This document shows positions 8,744 to 18,338 of a stretch of 64,000 nt of DNA, piece by piece. A program made the translations under genes and the position numbers. The notes beneath the pieces are model-generated. The model ran no database searches. It had not been told where the DNA came from and worked only from the letters and a program-made list of their open reading frames with translations. The stretch spans positions 2,816,501 through 2,880,500 of the forward strand of contig NZ_LT906457.1 of assembly GCF_900186965.1 (NCBI RefSeq). Reading direction: 5' to 3'. The DNA is from Legionella spiritensis (GTDB taxonomy: Bacteria; Pseudomonadota; Gammaproteobacteria; Legionellales; Legionellaceae). The stretch's first letter is position 1; each line of letters opens with the position of its first letter.

Positions 8744-9067
8744 TCAACAACCCTGACTATCTATTAATAAACGGGTAACCGTTGTATTATTGATAAGATG
8801 TGTTTCAATAATTTCGTCAATATCTTCACAGGAACTGTAGCTGTACCACGTTCCTTCCGGATAAATCACGAGGCACGGCCCAAGGCTGCATCGTCCAAGA
8901 CAACCGGATTTGCTGATTCTTGTTTTTCCGGGTCCATGTATTTCCAGCTCGAGTAATTTACCCTTCATGTAATCGAAATAAGGTTCTCCACCACTATTCG
9001 CGCAACATTGCTTGCCGGCTATCTTTTGATTGGTGCAAAGAAACACATGCCTGTTGTAATAATTCAA
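8744..9067 (-). CDS. thioredoxin-fold (2Fe-2S) ferredoxin
   Basis: This 107-residue protein resembles the thioredoxin-like 2Fe-2S ferredoxin family of proteobacteria. It opens NYYNRHVFLCTNQ and has Cys in CTNQ, KQCCANSG and GCLGRCSLGPC; the C-x10-C and C-x3-C spacing supplies the cluster ligands. The redox partner is unknown. The TTG at 9067 is chosen because homologues begin at this NYY-H-V-F motif; a TTG at 9091 would start inside ihfA. It immediately follows ihfA. Confidence 0.75.
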   Translation of the reverse strand: MNYYNRHVFLCTNQKIAGKQCCANSGGEPYFDYMKGKLLELEIHGPGKTRISKSGCLGRCSLGPCLVIYPEGTWYSYSSCEDIDEIIETHLINNTTVTRLLIDSQGC

Positions 9068-9071
9068 GAAC

Positions 9072-9365
9072 TTACTTACCCCGTTTTTCAATTTTGGTTT
9101 TTAATTTAAGCCCTGGCTTAAAAGTAACGACCCGACGTGCGACAACGGGGATCTCTTCACCGGTTTTGGGATTTCTACCGGGCCGCTGCGGCTTGTCGCG
9201 TAATGTAAAATTACCAAAACCGGAAAGTTTCACCTGTTCGCCATGTTCAAGCGCATGCCTTATGGTTTCAAAAAATTCCTCCACCATAACTTTCGCGTCC
9301 GGTTTCTGTATGCCCAGCTCATTACATAAAGTTTCCGCTATCATTGCTTTACTCAATGCGTTCAC
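9072..9365 (-). CDS. ihfA: integration host factor subunit alpha
   Basis: A 97-residue HU/IHF family protein with the signature [20 protein letters not shown] and the DNA-intercalating Pro in the beta arm ([11 protein letters not shown]). IHF is a heterodimer with IHF-beta that bends DNA sharply. In Legionella it is linked to growth-phase regulation. The GTG start at 9365 lies 6 bases after GAGGG. It follows pheT as in E. coli pheST-ihfA. Confidence 0.95.
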   Translation of the reverse strand: MNALSKAMIAETLCNELGIQKPDAKVMVEEFFETIRHALEHGEQVKLSGFGNFTLRDKPQRPGRNPKTGEEIPVVARRVVTFKPGLKLKTKIEKRGK

Positions 9366-9367
9366 GA

Positions 9368-11746
9368 TTAGTCCCTCAATGTTATGGCCAATACTTCATC
9401 CAGTTTTTTTATTATAGCACTGATTAATTTATTAATCTCAGTATCCGTCAACGTACGATCCTCATCCTGCAAAGTCAATGAAACAGCCAGGCTTTTTTTA
9501 CCGGCGGGAATCGATTCACCGGTGTAGACATCAAACACGTCAAAGGACTTGAGTAATGAACTGTTCGCAGTTTCAACGATAACTTTCTTAATATCGGCCG
9601 CCGCGATCTGCTCATCAACCAGCAGGGACAAATCTCTTCGGATCTGAGGGAATCTGGATATTGCGTGGTACCGTACCGTTGGAGGATTTAACAATTCCCG
9701 CAATTTTAATTCAAAAAGGATCACTTCATCGGTCAGATCAAGCGCTTCTCCAAGACGTGGATGCAAGACCCCGCACCATCCGATATCCCGATTAGCTATT
9801 GTCAGGCGGGCGGATTTACCAGGATGCAAGGCCGGATGCTCGGCGCTGACAAATTGTACGTAAGGGAGATGAAGTGATGTAAACAAAGCCTGCAAATCAC
9901 CTTTCAAGTCATAAAAATCAAATGGGCGACTCTCTTCGAGCCAACTCAGCATGGCATGCTGGCCACACAATAATCCGCCAAAAGAGGGGTGTTCCTGCAA
10001 ACCATCGCTGCCCGACTCAAAGATCACACCCTGTTCAATGAATTTAATTGCCGCCTGCTGCCGATGTGTGTTGTACACCATAGAGGCAATCAATCCCGGC
10101 CACATGCCGGCCCTCATTTGCGACAACTCCGAGGAAATGGGGTTTAACAACGTCATCCTATCCTGATTTGGGTAAAGCGCCTGTTGTAACTCCGGATCAA
10201 CAAAACTGTAACTGATGGTTTCGTGATAACCGCGCGACGTGAAAAACTGCGACACACGCCGGGATAGCAACTCAACGGGGTCAATACTGCCGGCTTGAAC
10301 GGTAGTTACCATTTTCGTGCCAGGAATACGATCATAGCCGTACATACGAACTATTTCTTCAATCAAGTCCACATCAAGACTGATATCAAAACGATGAGAC
10401 GGCACATGAACCCGCCATGGCGTCACCGACTTGTCCACCGTCATTCCCAATCCCTCGAGCATTATTGTCATTTCCTGTTCACGGACGTCCAACCCGGTAA
10501 GATGACGGACTTTGGTCGGATCAAAGGCTATTGGTGTCACCGACGGCAGATATTCCGGCGCACTGGCAATAGACAATGGTCCCGCCTTTCCGCCGGTAAT
10601 AGACAGCAGCAAGGCAGTAGCCCTCTCCATTGCCATCATTTGCATCCCCGGATCCACGCCGCGCTCAAATCGCTGCGAGGAATCCGTATGCAATCCATAG
10701 CGGCGTGCTACGCCGGTAATCGCTTGTGGAGTAAAAAACGCGCTTTCCAGGAAAACATCCGTGGTCGATTCATCAACAGCGCTGCTCGCTCCACCCATCA
10801 CACCGGCAATAGCAAGGATCTGATCGCTATCGGCTATCACCAGAACATCCTCCTGCAATAGAGCGGTCTGACCATCCAATAATTCAAACGATTCGTCTTT
10901 TTTACCAAACCGGACAGTAATATCGCCTTGCAACCGGTGCAAATCAAACGCATGCATGGGCTGGCCTAACTCCAGCATGACATAATTGGTCACATCAACC
11001 ACCGGATGTATGGCTCGTATCCCCGACCGGCGCAGACGCTCTCTCATCCACAGTGGTGTTGACGCCCGGGAATCAATACCTTTGATAATTCGTCCGCAGT
11101 ATTGCGGGCAGGCTTGCTTATTTTGCAGCTTGACAGTGAGCTGCTCATCGATTTCCGGCTGACACACATCGATATCCGGCCGATTTAAGGAAACCCTGGT
11201 TAACGCGGCAACTTCACGAGCAACACCCAGAACGCTGAGACAATCCGCCCGATTGGGAGTCAGATCAATATCCAGTATGTGATCATCAAGGACTAAATAG
11301 TCTCTCAGATTGATTCCTGCCGGTGCGTCTTCATCCAGTTCCATGATCCCTTCGGAACTTTCCGCAAGGCCCAGTTCCGATGCGGAACATAACATGCCTT
11401 GGGAAAGTTCGCCGCGCAAGGTGGTTTCCTTGATAAGGATACCGCCGGGGAGATTCGCACCCGTCTGCGCCAGCGCCACTTTTAATCCTGGTCGCACATT
11501 GGATGCGCCGCAAACCACTTTCACGAGATGGCCAGATCCTGTATCAACATCGCATAAAGTTAATTTATCCGCTTGCGGATGAGGTGTGGTATTGATGACT
11601 TGAGCCACAATAACCTGGTTAAAAGGAGCGGCAACCGGATTAACGGCATCCACTTCCAGGCCAGCCATGGTCAGCAGGCTTGCCAATTGTTGTTCATCAA
11701 GAGAAGGATTAACCCATTCACGCAACCATAATTCACTAACTTTCAT
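9368..11746 (-). CDS. pheT: phenylalanyl-tRNA synthetase beta subunit
   Basis: The 792-residue protein has the complete PheT layout: N-terminal tRNA-binding EMAP-like domain ([19 protein letters not shown]), B3/B4 editing domain ([19 protein letters not shown] region), B5 domain, catalytic-like core, and the C-terminal FDX anticodon-binding domain ([16 protein letters not shown]). It acts as an alpha2-beta2 enzyme with PheS, charging tRNA-Phe and hydrolysing Tyr-tRNA-Phe. It ends 2 bp before ihfA. Confidence 0.97.
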   Translation of the reverse strand: MKVSELWLREWVNPSLDEQQLASLLTMAGLEVDAVNPVAAPFNQVIVAQVINTTPHPQADKLTLCDVDTGSGHLVKVVCGASNVRPGLKVALAQTGANLPGGILIKETTLRGELSQGMLCSASELGLAESSEGIMELDEDAPAGINLRDYLVLDDHILDIDLTPNRADCLSVLGVAREVAALTRVSLNRPDIDVCQPEIDEQLTVKLQNKQACPQYCGRIIKGIDSRASTPLWMRERLRRSGIRAIHPVVDVTNYVMLELGQPMHAFDLHRLQGDITVRFGKKDESFELLDGQTALLQEDVLVIADSDQILAIAGVMGGASSAVDESTTDVFLESAFFTPQAITGVARRYGLHTDSSQRFERGVDPGMQMMAMERATALLLSITGGKAGPLSIASAPEYLPSVTPIAFDPTKVRHLTGLDVREQEMTIMLEGLGMTVDKSVTPWRVHVPSHRFDISLDVDLIEEIVRMYGYDRIPGTKMVTTVQAGSIDPVELLSRRVSQFFTSRGYHETISYSFVDPELQQALYPNQDRMTLLNPISSELSQMRAGMWPGLIASMVYNTHRQQAAIKFIEQGVIFESGSDGLQEHPSFGGLLCGQHAMLSWLEESRPFDFYDLKGDLQALFTSLHLPYVQFVSAEHPALHPGKSARLTIANRDIGWCGVLHPRLGEALDLTDEVILFELKLRELLNPPTVRYHAISRFPQIRRDLSLLVDEQIAAADIKKVIVETANSSLLKSFDVFDVYTGESIPAGKKSLAVSLTLQDEDRTLTDTEINKLISAIIKKLDEVLAITLRD

Positions 11747-11821
11747 TATTGATACCTGTTTCGGAGATTCGTTTCATTCCACTTCAGCCGTTGCATTCAC
11801 AGACCGTATAATCTGCTTTGT

Positions 11822-12835
11822 TCAGAACTGTTTTAAAAAAGTGATATCGTTTTCAAACATCATTCTCAAATCATCAATTCCGAAATACAACATGGCTAAT
11901 CGATCCATGCCCAGGCCAAACGCCCAACCCTGGTATTCTTCAGGAGAAATATTAACCGCTGTCAGAACATTGGGATGCACCATCCCGCACCCCAGCACTT
12001 CAAGCCAGCCGGTAAACTTGCAGGAGCGACACCCTTTACCCGAACATTGCGTACACTCAATATCCACTTCGGCCGAGGGCTCCGTAAAAGGGAAATACGA
12101 TGGTCTGAAACGCAAAGCCAGTTCGCGGCCGAAAAAAACGGCAAAAAAATCGTGCAGCAAGCCGCGAAGATGGGACATGGTGGCTTCTTTTTCCACCAGC
12201 AACCCCTCGACCTGATGAAACATGGGGGTGTGGGTCAAATCCGAATCACATCGATACACACGCCCTGGAGCAATCAGTCGTAATGGCGGTGTGCGTTGTT
12301 CCATAGTTCGTATTTGTACGGGAGACGTATGCGTACGCAACAAACGACCATCACCGAAATAAAACGTGTCGTGCATGGCACGTGCGGGATGATGTCCTGG
12401 AATGTTCAAGGCTTCAAAATTATAAAATTCCGTCTCAATCTCCGGCCCGGATACGATATCAAAGCCCAGTCTGCTGAAATAATCATTAATAAATTGCTTA
12501 ACCTGGGTCACGGGATGAAGGGAACCACATTGTGATTGGCGCCCGGCCAGCGTGACGTCTATACGTTCCGCCGCCAGTTTTTTCTGTAGTTGCCGCTCTT
12601 TCAGAAGAAGCTTCTTTTCTTCAATAAGCGCACTGATGTCACGTTTGGCCTGATTAACCAGCTGACCGACCCGGGGTTTCTCTTCTGCGGATAGCCCGGC
12701 CAATCCTTTCAGAATCTCTGTCAATCGTCCTTTTTTACCCAAATAATCAACACGAATCGCTTCCAGATGCACAACATCGTGAGCCTCTTCAATCGCTTTG
12801 GAAGCGTGCTTCTGCAATTCAATGATATCTTGCAT
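11822..12835 (-). CDS. pheS: phenylalanyl-tRNA synthetase alpha subunit
   Basis: A 337-residue class II synthetase subunit. The N-terminal coiled coil (about 1-85) leads to the catalytic core with motif 2 ([11 protein letters not shown]...[13 protein letters not shown], quoted in parts), [17 protein letters not shown] and motif 3 [14 protein letters not shown]. It activates Phe and transfers it to tRNA-Phe. The start is preceded by AGG 8 bases upstream, just after an intrinsic terminator-like hairpin at 12852-12874 that could attenuate pheST. Confidence 0.97.
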   Translation of the reverse strand: MQDIIELQKHASKAIEEAHDVVHLEAIRVDYLGKKGRLTEILKGLAGLSAEEKPRVGQLVNQAKRDISALIEEKKLLLKERQLQKKLAAERIDVTLAGRQSQCGSLHPVTQVKQFINDYFSRLGFDIVSGPEIETEFYNFEALNIPGHHPARAMHDTFYFGDGRLLRTHTSPVQIRTMEQRTPPLRLIAPGRVYRCDSDLTHTPMFHQVEGLLVEKEATMSHLRGLLHDFFAVFFGRELALRFRPSYFPFTEPSAEVDIECTQCSGKGCRSCKFTGWLEVLGCGMVHPNVLTAVNISPEEYQGWAFGLGMDRLAMLYFGIDDLRMMFENDITFLKQF

Positions 12836-12851
12836 GATTTTGCCTGCATGT

Positions 12852-12874
12852 AAAAAAGGAGGCCAAAGCCTCCT
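12852..12874 (-). terminator. intrinsic terminator / attenuator between rplT and pheS
   Basis: Minus-strand RNA folds AGGAGGC-tttg-GCCTCCT followed directly by six U residues. The stem starts 21 bases after the rplT stop and ends 17 bases before the pheS start. The position matches that of the E. coli pheST attenuator, but the gap is too short to hold a Phe-rich leader peptide. Confidence 0.75.
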
Positions 12875-12895
12875 CGTAATCCGTGATCATAGATG

Positions 12896-13255
12896 TTACT
12901 GAGCGAGTGCTTTCTTGGCCTGCTCGGCAACCGCCGCAAAAGCCTGCTTGTCATGGACAGCCAGATCAGCAAGCACTTTTCGATCCATTTCAATGGCCGC
13001 TTTCTTTAATCCATCAATCAAACGGCTATAGGATAAGCCACACTCTCTGGCTTGTGCATTAATACGTGTAATCCACAGCGCACGAAACTGACGTTTTTTC
13101 TGACGTCTGTCGCGGTAAGCGTATTGGCCGGCTTTGATGACGGCCTGCTTGGCGACACGATAGGTACGACTGCGGGCACCATAATAACCCTTGGCTTGTT
13201 TTAGAATTTTCTTGTGGCGCGCTTTCGCCGTCACACCGCGTTTAACTCTTGGCAT
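12896..13255 (-). CDS. rplT: 50S ribosomal protein L20
   Basis: A 119-residue L20 with [37 protein letters not shown] and the C-terminal globular half ([20 protein letters not shown]). It nucleates 50S assembly; in E. coli it also represses rpmI-rplT through a leader RNA structure. It follows rpmI by 16 bp. Confidence 0.97.
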   Translation of the reverse strand: MPRVKRGVTAKARHKKILKQAKGYYGARSRTYRVAKQAVIKAGQYAYRDRRQKKRQFRALWITRINAQARECGLSYSRLIDGLKKAAIEMDRKVLADLAVHDKQAFAAVAEQAKKALAQ

Positions 13256-13271
13256 TACTTATATCCTCCCC

Positions 13272-13472
13272 TTAACTACCGTGCAACATGCGTGCGGCAA
13301 GGCGCGCATCACAATCTTTCAATCTTCTGGCACCAACCCGCAGGTGGCGTTTTTGACCAGGTGATTTTTTAGTGAGGATATGGTTCCTGTAAGCGCCTCG
13401 ACGCTTGATGGCACCACTTGCTGTCTTTCGGAAACGCTTGCACGCTCCACGATGTGACTTTATTTTAGGCAT
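13272..13472 (-). CDS. rpmI: 50S ribosomal protein L35
   Basis: A 66-residue L35 with the pattern [19 protein letters not shown] and [10 protein letters not shown]. It lies between infC and rplT as in nearly all bacteria. The 95-bp infC-rpmI gap includes an imperfect inverted repeat (CTAC...GTAG) and a GGAG ribosome site; it could hold the L20 autoregulatory site. Confidence 0.96.
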   Translation of the reverse strand: MPKIKSHRGACKRFRKTASGAIKRRGAYRNHILTKKSPGQKRHLRVGARRLKDCDARLAARMLHGS

Positions 13473-13567
13473 AACTAATTACTCCGCATTTATTCTGCTA
13501 CTAATATGATGTAGTAACTGCTGTAGATTTGTGACAAAAGCCGCAGATCACAGGTCAGAAAACCACC

Positions 13568-14101
13568 TTACTTTTTCTTGGGCGACAATACCATCAACAA
13601 TTGACGACCTTCTCGTTTCGGGTGCTGCTCAATGACGGCTATTTCAGCCGTATCCTGCTGCAACCGCTCCATGATTTTCATGCCAATTTCCTGATGAGCC
13701 ATTTCCCGACCGCGAAAACGCAGCGTGATTTTGACTTTGTCACCATGATTAAGGAAACGTACCAGGTTGCGTAGCTTGACCTGATAATCCCCATCTTCCG
13801 TCCCGGGACGGAATTTCAGCTCTTTAACTTGAATTTGCTTCTGTTTTTTCTTCGCTTCAGCTTGTTTTTTACTCAATTCAAAGAGAAATTTACCATAATC
13901 CATAATTCTGCAGACCGGCGGCTTCGCAGTGGGAGATATTTCCACCAAATCAAATCCACCTTCTTCTGCCGCACGCAATGCTTCACGTGTTGACACAATT
14001 CCTACCTGGTTGCCATCCGCATCAATTAAGCGTACTTCCGGTACGTTGATTTGTTCATTTACTCGTGCGCGATCACTGTCACGCTTATTTGTTGCAATAA
14101 T
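13568..14101 (-). CDS. infC: translation initiation factor IF-3, AUU start
   Basis: IF-3 of about 177 residues: N-terminal domain ([19 protein letters not shown]), linker rich in Lys ([20 protein letters not shown]) and C-terminal domain ([18 protein letters not shown]). It blocks subunit association and checks start codon and initiator tRNA. No ATG exists at the expected N-terminus. A GGAGG at 14114-14110 lies 8 bases before ATT at 14101, followed by a second ATT at 14098; a TTG at 14116 overlaps the SD itself. An AUU start is the basis of IF-3 autoregulation in E. coli. Confidence 0.93.
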   Translation of the reverse strand: MIATNKRDSDRARVNEQINVPEVRLIDADGNQVGIVSTREALRAAEEGGFDLVEISPTAKPPVCRIMDYGKFLFELSKKQAEAKKKQKQIQVKELKFRPGTEDGDYQVKLRNLVRFLNHGDKVKITLRFRGREMAHQEIGMKIMERLQQDTAEIAVIEQHPKREGRQLLMVLSPKKK

Positions 14102-14114
14102 GGCTTTATCCTCC
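14099..14114 (-). promoter_or_regulatory. infC ribosome binding site with AUU start codon
   Basis: The minus strand reads GGAGG-ATAAAGCC-ATT-ATT. The 8-base spacing favours the first ATT at 14101. The only ATG/GTG/TTG alternative in frame is TTG 14116, which is part of the Shine-Dalgarno sequence and so implausible. Confidence 0.75.
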
Positions 14115-14122
14115 AAATAGTT

Positions 14123-16036
14123 TTATGTTCGACCTTTCGCGATGATTTCCTTCTGTAACGTATCGCATAAGGCTTCAACAGGCATTACTCCCAAATCATC
14201 ACCTTCACGAGTTCTTACGGCAACAGAACCGCTTTCCACTTCTTTGTCGCCAATAACCAGTAAGTAAGGAACTTTTTGTAGAGTATGCTCGCGGATTTTA
14301 AATCCAATTTTCTCATTTCTCAAGTCAAAATTGGCACGAAGGCCTCTTTTTTGCAAAATATTTGTTACTTTTGTCGCAAATTCTTCTTGTTTCTCACTGA
14401 TAGTTAACACAACCGCCTGGACGGGAGCCAGCCATAACGGAAAACGGCCGGCATAATGTTCAATTAAAATACCCATAAACCGTTCAAATGATCCCAGGAT
14501 TGCACGATGCAGCATGACGGGAATCTGTTTGCTGCCGTCTTCGGCCACGTAATCCGCATCTAACCGCTCCGGCATGGAAAAATCAACCTGGATGGTGCCG
14601 CATTGCCAGATCCGTCCAAGACAATCGGAGAGCGAACACTCGATTTTCGGACCATAAAACGCGCCTTCACCCGGAGCATCCTCCCAGAGAATATCCCGGC
14701 TTCTCATGGCGCTTTGCAGCGCGTCTTCCGCTTTGATCCAGACTGCGTCGCTGCCCACCCGTTTTTCGGGACGCAGCGCCAGGCGGTATTTAATGTCGTC
14801 AAATCCGAAATCAGCGTATACGGATTGTACCAAATCAAGCATCATGGCTACTTCGGACTGAATCTGCTCTTCCGTGCAGAAAATATGAGCATCATCCTGA
14901 ACCATGTTACGAACGCGCATCAATCCATGAAGAGAGCCGGATGGTTCGCAACGGTGACAATTACCAAATTCAGACAGACGTAACGGTAAGTCGCGATAAC
15001 TTTTCAAACCCTGATTGAAAACCTGAACATGACAGGGACAGTTCATGGGCTTGACGGCATAATGACGATTCTCGGTTTCCGTGATGAACATTTCCTCGCG
15101 GAAATTATCCCAATGACCTGATTTTTCCCATAAGGATCGATCGACTAATTGTGGCGTCCTGATTTCCTGGTAACCAAAATCACGCAACCGATCGCGCATG
15201 TATTGCTCAAGGATTTGATAAATGGTCCAGCCTTTGGGATGCCAGAATACCATGCCGGGAGCGATGTCCTGAAAATGGAACAAATCCAGAGCCTTACCCA
15301 GCTTGCGATGATCGCGTTTCTCGGCTTCCTCAATCCTGTGCAGATAGCTTTCCAGGGATTTTTTATCCGCCCAGGCGGTACCGTAAATACGCTGCAGCAT
15401 TTCATTACTGGAATCACCGCGCCAGTACGCGCCGGCAACCTTGGTTAACTTAAATGCTTTCAGACGTCCGGTCGAAGGGACATGCGGCCCGCGGCATAAA
15501 TCTTCAAAATCCCCCTGTTTGTAGAGAGACAGGGTTTCACCCTCGGGGATGTCGGCAATGATTTTCGCCTTGTATTCCTCACCAAGACTTCGAAAATAAC
15601 GGATAGCTTCATCACGTGGTAATTCCCGTCGGGTTACGGGTAAATCGGATTTGGCCAATTCATACATCCTGGCTTCTATCAATTCGAGATCTTCCGGAGT
15701 AAACGGCCGGCCAAACGCGAAATCATAATAGAAACCGTCCTCAATAACCGGACCGATAGTTACCTGAGCAGTAGGGAAAAGCGTTTTTACCGCTTGCGCC
15801 AGCAAATGGGCTGTGGAATGGCGGATAACTTCCAGGCTATCTTCCTGTTTTTCTGTAACCAACAGCAAATCACAATCCCTTTCAATCAGAAAAGCGGTAT
15901 CAACCAGCTTGCCGTCCACTTTTCCGGCCAGCGTGGCTTTTGCAAGTCCCGGACTTATGTCATGGGCGACATCATAGACTGAAACCGCCTGTTCAAAATG
16001 TTTCACTTGGCCATCAGGTAATCTAATGTTAGGCAT
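14123..16036 (-). CDS. thrS: threonyl-tRNA synthetase
   Basis: A 637-residue ThrRS: TGS domain ([21 protein letters not shown]), editing domain with [11 protein letters not shown] and the catalytic [10 protein letters not shown] motif, class II core with [10 protein letters not shown] zinc Cys, motif 2 [15 protein letters not shown], motif 3 [15 protein letters not shown], and the C-terminal anticodon-binding domain. The ATG at 16036 follows GGTGGAGA; a GTG at 16054 precedes this SD and is rejected. It heads thrS-infC-rpmI-rplT-pheST-ihfA. A roughly 150-base structured leader precedes it. Confidence 0.97.
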   Translation of the reverse strand: MPNIRLPDGQVKHFEQAVSVYDVAHDISPGLAKATLAGKVDGKLVDTAFLIERDCDLLLVTEKQEDSLEVIRHSTAHLLAQAVKTLFPTAQVTIGPVIEDGFYYDFAFGRPFTPEDLELIEARMYELAKSDLPVTRRELPRDEAIRYFRSLGEEYKAKIIADIPEGETLSLYKQGDFEDLCRGPHVPSTGRLKAFKLTKVAGAYWRGDSSNEMLQRIYGTAWADKKSLESYLHRIEEAEKRDHRKLGKALDLFHFQDIAPGMVFWHPKGWTIYQILEQYMRDRLRDFGYQEIRTPQLVDRSLWEKSGHWDNFREEMFITETENRHYAVKPMNCPCHVQVFNQGLKSYRDLPLRLSEFGNCHRCEPSGSLHGLMRVRNMVQDDAHIFCTEEQIQSEVAMMLDLVQSVYADFGFDDIKYRLALRPEKRVGSDAVWIKAEDALQSAMRSRDILWEDAPGEGAFYGPKIECSLSDCLGRIWQCGTIQVDFSMPERLDADYVAEDGSKQIPVMLHRAILGSFERFMGILIEHYAGRFPLWLAPVQAVVLTISEKQEEFATKVTNILQKRGLRANFDLRNEKIGFKIREHTLQKVPYLLVIGDKEVESGSVAVRTREGDDLGVMPVEALCDTLQKEIIAKGRT

Positions 16037-16107
16037 TGTATTTTCTCCACCCACCAGTCACAACGTTATCAGAAATGACCCCAAACGCCAGTCCCGGCTC
16101 CCAAAAC

Positions 16108-16159
16108 CGTTTTCAATCCGGTTATTCAATGGTTATATGTCTCGCCCGCATTGAAAACG
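16108..16159 (-). promoter_or_regulatory. inverted repeat in the thrS leader (possible operator)
   Basis: CGTTTTCAAT (16108-16117) and ATTGAAAACG (16150-16159) are perfect 10-bp arms enclosing 32 bases, inside the transcribed leader upstream of thrS. In E. coli ThrRS represses its own translation by binding tRNA-like leader structures; a comparable role here is inference only. Confidence 0.45.
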
Positions 16160-16197
16160 ATTCCTGGCTTGTTCCCGGGGATTTGAAGCACTTCCCG

Positions 16198-16227
16198 ATT
16201 GTATCTTGACTATTTTATTTTCAGCAA
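16198..16227 (-). promoter_or_regulatory. likely thrS operon promoter
   Basis: Minus strand: TTGCTG (16227-16222), 18-base spacer, TACAAT (16203-16198). Transcription would start near 16190, giving a leader of about 150 bases before the thrS ATG. Confidence 0.5.
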
Positions 16228-16247
16228 TCCTCGCCTGTTCACGAAAC

Positions 16248-16273
16248 AAAAAAAAACCCTGCTTGGCAGGGTT
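16248..16273 (-). terminator. intrinsic terminator of tRNA-Val
   Basis: On the minus strand AACCCTGC-CAA-GCAGGGTT is followed by an unbroken T-run (8-9 T). It starts 5 bases after the tRNA CCA end. Confidence 0.88.
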
Positions 16274-16277
16274 AATA

Positions 16278-16352
16278 TGGTAGGCACGAGTGGGATCGAA
16301 CCACCGACCACCACCATGTCAAGGTGGTGCTCTACCACTGAGCTACGTGCCT
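16278..16352 (-). tRNA. tRNA-Val (anticodon GAC)
   Basis: The cloverleaf folds cleanly: acceptor AGGCACG/CGTGCCT, D arm GCTCAGTGGTAGAGC, anticodon stem CCACC/GGTGG with loop TTGACAT (anticodon GAC, reading GUC/GUU), T arm GGTGG-TTCGATC-CCACT. The 3' end A-CCA is encoded. It stands alone, with its own promoter and terminator. Confidence 0.95.
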
Positions 16353-16382
16353 ATAATTCATTCTACAACGTGGACGGCGGTG

Positions 16383-16411
16383 ATTATATTAGAGCCGCCT
16401 ACACAAAGCAA
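16383..16411 (-). promoter_or_regulatory. promoter of tRNA-Val
   Basis: TTGCTT (16411-16406), 17-base spacer and a perfect TATAAT (16388-16383) on the minus strand, about 30 bases before the tRNA 5' end. Confidence 0.8.
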
Positions 16412-16865
16412 ATACTTTGTATGATTTTCCAGGACAAAATCCTGCTTTGCTTACCCTATAGGAAGCAATAGATAGTATCCTGACAAATAGCAGCCACAGT
16501 AGTCAGGATAGCATCAACCCACCAAAAAAAATGGGCGGACACACCCCGTTTGCACCCTGAAACAGAGGCGCGCGCAGAACCTGACACACCACGTCGATCT
16601 TCTTTGTTAAGCGAGGTGGACTGCCATGAGCAATGCCACTTTATTTCCACGGGATTCAACAAATACATTTTCCATTGGTACTGTTATGAATTCCCGGCTT
16701 GAACCAGAATGGAAATCCGTTACTCCCGATTTCCGGAGAGGATGGTATCAGTTCAACCATTATAGTCAACTAAAAATATCTTTAAACTCAACATTATGAA
16801 AAAGATTGCAACTTGTCTGGCCAGATGGCAGTGTATAACAAAACGTCCTCACCAGAGCATGACGA
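16412..16865. other. 454-bp intergenic region without a supported gene
   Basis: The region holds two inverted repeats: TATCCTGAC/GTCAGGATA at 16476-16510 (17-base loop) and GGAAATC/GATTTCC at 16711-16734 (10-base loop). A 70-codon minus-strand frame (16456-16668) has low-complexity, Ser/Arg/Trp-rich content and no ribosome site, and is not called. Confidence 0.5.
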
Positions 16866-17711
16866 ATGACAGAATTTATCAAACCACAACATATACACGC
16901 CGATCCGGAAGATATGGCCGGTAACCAGGGTCTCGGCCGCTATCTGTTTCTAACCGGTTCCGATGAACGAGCCAGAGAAATCAGTACACGCTTTAATCAG
17001 ACCACAATTAACAAACATCCCAGACAACATAATCTGTACCTGGGCACACTGGCTGATAAAAATAATAGCAGTATTGATGTCGGAGCCATCTCTATCGGCA
17101 TGGGGGGGCCGAGCGCAGATATTATTATTAATGAATTAGTTATGGTGGGCGCCAGGCGACTATTGCGAGTCGGTACTGCGGCTTCCCTGCAATCGGAACA
17201 CGTCAAAATAGGTGATCTGGTCATTGCAACCGCCGCCGTTCGTGACGATAAAGCCTCTTGGGATTACATATACCGTGAATACCCGGCCATAGCTTCTTAT
17301 GAATACATAACCGCAGCAGGTCGCGCGACACGAAACCAAGAAAATATTCATCTTGGTATCATACACTCCAAAAGTTCTTTATTTGCCCGGGAGTACAATT
17401 ATTCATTCATGGCAGACGAACAACAGTATATGGCCGCCATGAAATCAGCGGGGGTTCTGGCCACCGAAATGGAATGTGCACAATTATTTACCCTAGCCTC
17501 TTTACTTAGCAGTCGTTTGCACATTTCATTTCCCAGCAAGAAAGCCATCCTCGCCGGCGCCATTCTCGCAATCATTGGCGATGATCAACGTTCTTTTATC
17601 AGTGATGGGCAACAGGTTCAAAAGACCATCCGGCAAGCCATTGACTTAAGTATTGCAACAACGTTGGAATTACATGATATTGATACCGGCTCCAAAGCCC
17701 TGTTTATATAA
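16866..17711 (+). CDS. uridine phosphorylase-like nucleoside phosphorylase
   Basis: A 281-residue member of the PNP/UDP (NP-I) family. Diagnostic parts are SIGMGGPSADIIINELVMVG, LLRVGTAASLQ (phosphate-binding loop, like RIGTTGAIQ in E. coli Udp) and the TEMECAQLF substrate-binding Met-Glu motif. The family cleaves nucleosides with phosphate to give base and ribose-1-phosphate. The spacing and GGPS motif favour uridine phosphorylase over purine nucleoside phosphorylase, but specificity cannot be fixed by eye. No operon partner. Confidence 0.8.
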   Translation: MTEFIKPQHIHADPEDMAGNQGLGRYLFLTGSDERAREISTRFNQTTINKHPRQHNLYLGTLADKNNSSIDVGAISIGMGGPSADIIINELVMVGARRLLRVGTAASLQSEHVKIGDLVIATAAVRDDKASWDYIYREYPAIASYEYITAAGRATRNQENIHLGIIHSKSSLFAREYNYSFMADEQQYMAAMKSAGVLATEMECAQLFTLASLLSSRLHISFPSKKAILAGAILAIIGDDQRSFISDGQQVQKTIRQAIDLSIATTLELHDIDTGSKALFI

Positions 17712-18338
17712 CAATAGGCTCTAATGTAAAAAAACGAACCGCATCTCCAAGTGCAATTTTTTAGTCGATAACAGTTGTTTCAATTCACTTTGTTTGGGTT
17801 ACAGGCCTTTTTTAGTGATTATCATGACCACTCTAACGATTACTGACAGTCGACTGTATCTCGACCAAAACCATTAAATGTAATTTCTTTATTATAGGCT
17901 TTCAAACAGTGATTTCATTGAAAATGTTGTTCCGCAATTTCTTAAACAGCAAACATAATGCCGTATTCCTGCGCCTGATCTACTATTTTTAACGACCTTG
18001 TTCCCGCACAACACGAATCATGCACCTGCACAACTACCCCAATAATTATCCTCCACAACAAAGTGGCTATATTGCACATTCAATAAATACGATGCACCAC
18101 CACATTTTCCTTGTCGCATTTTACCGCTCTCTTGAACTAGAAAATAGTTTAATAAAATCAATCCAATAGTAATAATTTTTTTCGATGTGTCTTAAAAGCG
18201 ATCATTAATTAATAAAACATTAATCTTCTTGCGTTATAAATGATCTTCCAGATTCATTTAATTACTTTATCGAGAAATAGACCCATAAAAATTGGAGCTT
18301 ATGCAAGATAAATGAACTCATAACGAGGAGAAATAGCT
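17712..18338. other. 627-bp AT-rich intergenic region
   Basis: No gene is seen in either strand. A 12-bp palindrome ACAGTCGACTGT lies near 17845. The 3' part is markedly AT-rich with a possible -10 (TTATAAAT near 18235) and a strong ribosome site GAGGAG before the next gene. The AT bias is stronger than in the flanking operons. Confidence 0.5.

Noticed and set aside
12836-12895. pheL-type leader peptide upstream of pheS
   Set aside because: The 60-bp gap contains only the hairpin; no short Phe-rich frame fits.
16456-16668. 70-codon minus-strand frame upstream of tRNA-Val
   Set aside because: No ribosome site, odd composition (Trp, Ser, Arg rich) and overlapping an inverted repeat; not like a real protein.
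18195-18240. Possible PmrA box upstream of the 479-aa gene (ATTAAT repeats)
   Set aside because: The first base is A instead of C/T in both halves and the spacing is not 5 bases, so the consensus is not met.
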